Source of the DNA: Alphaproteobacteria bacterium
GTDB taxonomy: Bacteria; Pseudomonadota; Alphaproteobacteria; UBA6615
Length of the DNA: 64,000 nucleotides
Reading direction: 5' to 3'
Assembly (NCBI GenBank): GCA_009691025.1
Contig: SHWB01000001.1
Coordinates: 1-64,000 of the forward strand
Position 1 is the stretch's first letter; each line of letters opens with the position of its first letter. The position numbers were made by a program, and so were the translations under genes. A model generated the notes under the pieces. The model did not search any database. It worked only from the letters and a program-made list of their open reading frames with translations, and was not told the DNA's origin. Positions 62,816 through 64,000 of this stretch are shown here, piece by piece.

Positions 62816-63436
62816 TCAGGACGCGCGCAGGAGCTTGGCGAAGGCCGACAGCGAGTGCCGAGCCTGCTCGCGCCACAGATAGGCGCGCCCCGTCACCCAG
62901 TTGAGCTGCAGGGACCGCCGCTCACCTTCGAAGGATTCGTGGCCGTGCCAGGCGTTCTCTGTGCAGCGGAAGGCCAGCAGCGTGCCGGCTGCCGGCGGCA
63001 CTTCGAGGATGTAGTCGTCGAGGCCGCGGTCGTTGTTGAGCAGGCGCAGCCTGCCGCCCGCGGCGTCCCACTCGCTGTTTAGGTAGAACAGCGCCGTCAC
63101 CAGCTTGCCGGCGGAATCGGTGTGGATGCGGCCGTCGGTGGCGCGGCAATGTCCGCGCACCGTTAGCATGGTCGGCCGGCCACCGAGGTCGACGCCCAGC
63201 TTGTCGCCCACCAGGCGCGCGAGGTCCTCGCCATCCAGCGCGGCGACGAGACCGGCGAATCCCGCCCCGTAGCCGAGCGCCCACGACGGAAAGCTGCCGG
63301 GCCCGTCAATGGCCGGGAAGTCGCGGTGGATGGCGGCCAGGGCGTCGGCGCGGATGGCCCCGGGCACGACGAAGTGCGGGAAGGGTGCGGCAAGAGCCGG
63401 TGCCGAGGCGATGGCGGCGAGGTCGAGCACGGACAT
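62816..63436 (-). CDS. 2OG-Fe(II) oxygenase (prolyl-4-hydroxylase-like)
   Basis: This 206-aa double-stranded beta-helix dioxygenase has the iron site HTD in GRIHTDSAGKLVTALFYLN, the distal His in ENAWHGHESF and the 2OG-binding Arg in GERRSLQLNW. VTALFYLNSEWDAAGGRLRLL is typical of small bacterial P4H-type hydroxylases. It is coupled with the 664-aa unknown gene, which could be its partner or substrate pathway. Confidence 0.87.
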   Translation of the reverse strand: MSVLDLAAIASAPALAAPFPHFVVPGAIRADALAAIHRDFPAIDGPGSFPSWALGYGAGFAGLVAALDGEDLARLVGDKLGVDLGGRPTMLTVRGHCRATDGRIHTDSAGKLVTALFYLNSEWDAAGGRLRLLNNDRGLDDYILEVPPAAGTLLAFRCTENAWHGHESFEGERRSLQLNWVTGRAYLWREQARHSLSAFAKLLRAS

Positions 63437-63484
63437 GTCGCGCCCTGTTTACGGCCGGCAGGGGGTGATTGCAATTGCGCCACC

Positions 63485-64000
63485 TCAAGGCGCTGGCGGC
63501 GCAAGCCCCAGTCGCTCGGCCACCGCGCGGGCGACGCGCGCCGTGTCGTCGGGCGGTGTGTAGGCCCAGTCTTCCAGCCGCCCGGCGAAGGGCCGCGTCA
63601 CCCCGGCATCGCGCATCGCCCTGTGGAAGCGGCGGAAGCGGGTCGTGCCGCCGGGCAGGTCGATGACGTGGACGGGCCGGCCGGTCCCTGCCGCCTCGCT
63701 AACCATGTTCACCGAATCGGCCGTCACCAGCACGGCATCGGCCAACGCGAGGAAGCCCAGATAGGGGTTATCGCCGCTGCAGTCCCAGACCGTGGCCGGG
63801 CTTCCGGCCAGCGCCGCCGCGACGGCCTGCGTGGCGGCCGGCGGCGTGCGGCGCGACGGCGTGACCATCAGGCCGGCACCCTGCGCGGTGAGCGCCGCCA
63901 GCGCGGCGGCGATCGCCCTTGCCTCGCGCTCGCCTAGGGCATAGGCGCGGTTGCCGCCGCCCAGCAGCACCGCGACACGTGGCCGTGGCAGGTGTTGGAG
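63485..64000 (-). CDS. ELM1/DUF1022-like GT-fold protein, partial (5' end outside window)
   Basis: The minus-strand frame runs off the right edge at 64000. The visible 171 codons are the C-terminal half of a mitochondrial-fission-ELM1-like protein: VLLGGGNRAYAL, LMVTPSRRTPP, VWDCSGDNPYLGFLALADAVLVTADSVNMVSEA, GRPVHVIDLPGGTTRFRRFH. The family has a glycosyltransferase-B-like fold with unclear function in bacterial envelopes. Confidence 0.86.
   Translation of the reverse strand, partial: LQHLPRPRVAVLLGGGNRAYALGEREARAIAAALAALTAQGAGLMVTPSRRTPPAATQAVAAALAGSPATVWDCSGDNPYLGFLALADAVLVTADSVNMVSEAAGTGRPVHVIDLPGGTTRFRRFHRAMRDAGVTRPFAGRLEDWAYTPPDDTARVARAVAERLGLAPPAP

Overview
The window comes from a GC-rich bacterium, most likely an alphaproteobacterium of a Rhodospirillales-like group. 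Four things support this: the rrn operon ends in 23S-5S-tRNA(fMet), the uvrC-pgsA-mob/moe/moaD order is alphaproteobacterial, a LysR regulator sits next to trxB, and there is a two-part methylsuccinyl-CoA dehydrogenase (ethylmalonyl-CoA pathway) and a mitochondrial-fission-ELM1-like protein. The assignment is an inference from gene content; no database search was possible.

Layout. 1-0.9 kb: end of an rRNA operon (23S 3' end, 5S, tRNA-fMet, terminator). 1-8.3 kb: small-molecule catabolism (amidase, beta-hydroxyacid dehydrogenase, FMN alpha-hydroxyacid dehydrogenase, two overlapping GST-like genes, two FAA-hydrolase-family enzymes). 9.07-10.17 kb: a thioredoxin-fold gene whose only interruption is an in-frame TGA at the active-site Cys position, with a SECIS-like hairpin directly after it; this is read here as a selenoprotein and is the main find. 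10.2-18.7 kb: an IPMDH-family dehydrogenase, alpha/beta hydrolases, a broken mscL, and a four-gene tandem array of MetE-core-like methyltransferases, two intact and two broken. 18.8-22.8 kb: eroded ExbB/TolQ region, a CMD/AhpD-like protein, a TRAP-type binding protein without signal peptide, a GntR/FadR regulator and a small zinc-ribbon ORF. 23-31.6 kb: a candidate uptake and degradation operon (triple-RidA protein, M20 hydrolase, two paralogous NitT/TauT-type binding proteins, ATPase, permease, a decayed second triple-RidA gene, an unknown protein). 31.6-41.5 kb: LVIVD-repeat protein, CobW GTPase, a third FAA hydrolase, methylsuccinyl-CoA dehydrogenase, several remnants, a cupin, a second beta-hydroxyacid dehydrogenase, a glyoxalase-like protein. 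42-47.7 kb: molybdenum cofactor genes with pgsA and uvrC. 48-53 kb: DM13 protein, DUF2817 hydrolase, MFS transporter and msrP (a Moco enzyme that would use the cofactor). 53-60.7 kb: LysR, trxB, peroxiredoxin, broken diheme cytochrome c, broken frmA, two dienelactone-hydrolase paralogues, broken hicAB, a DUF559 gene. 60.8-64 kb: a large unknown protein, a 2OG-Fe(II) oxygenase and a partial ELM1-like gene.

A striking feature is the number of damaged genes beside intact ones: premature stops (mostly TAG), single-base indels, lost start codons and deletion junctions that fuse unrelated gene ends. Substitution-type lesions outnumber indels and true deletion scars are present, which favours real genome erosion over pure sequencing error, although some single-base lesions could be errors.
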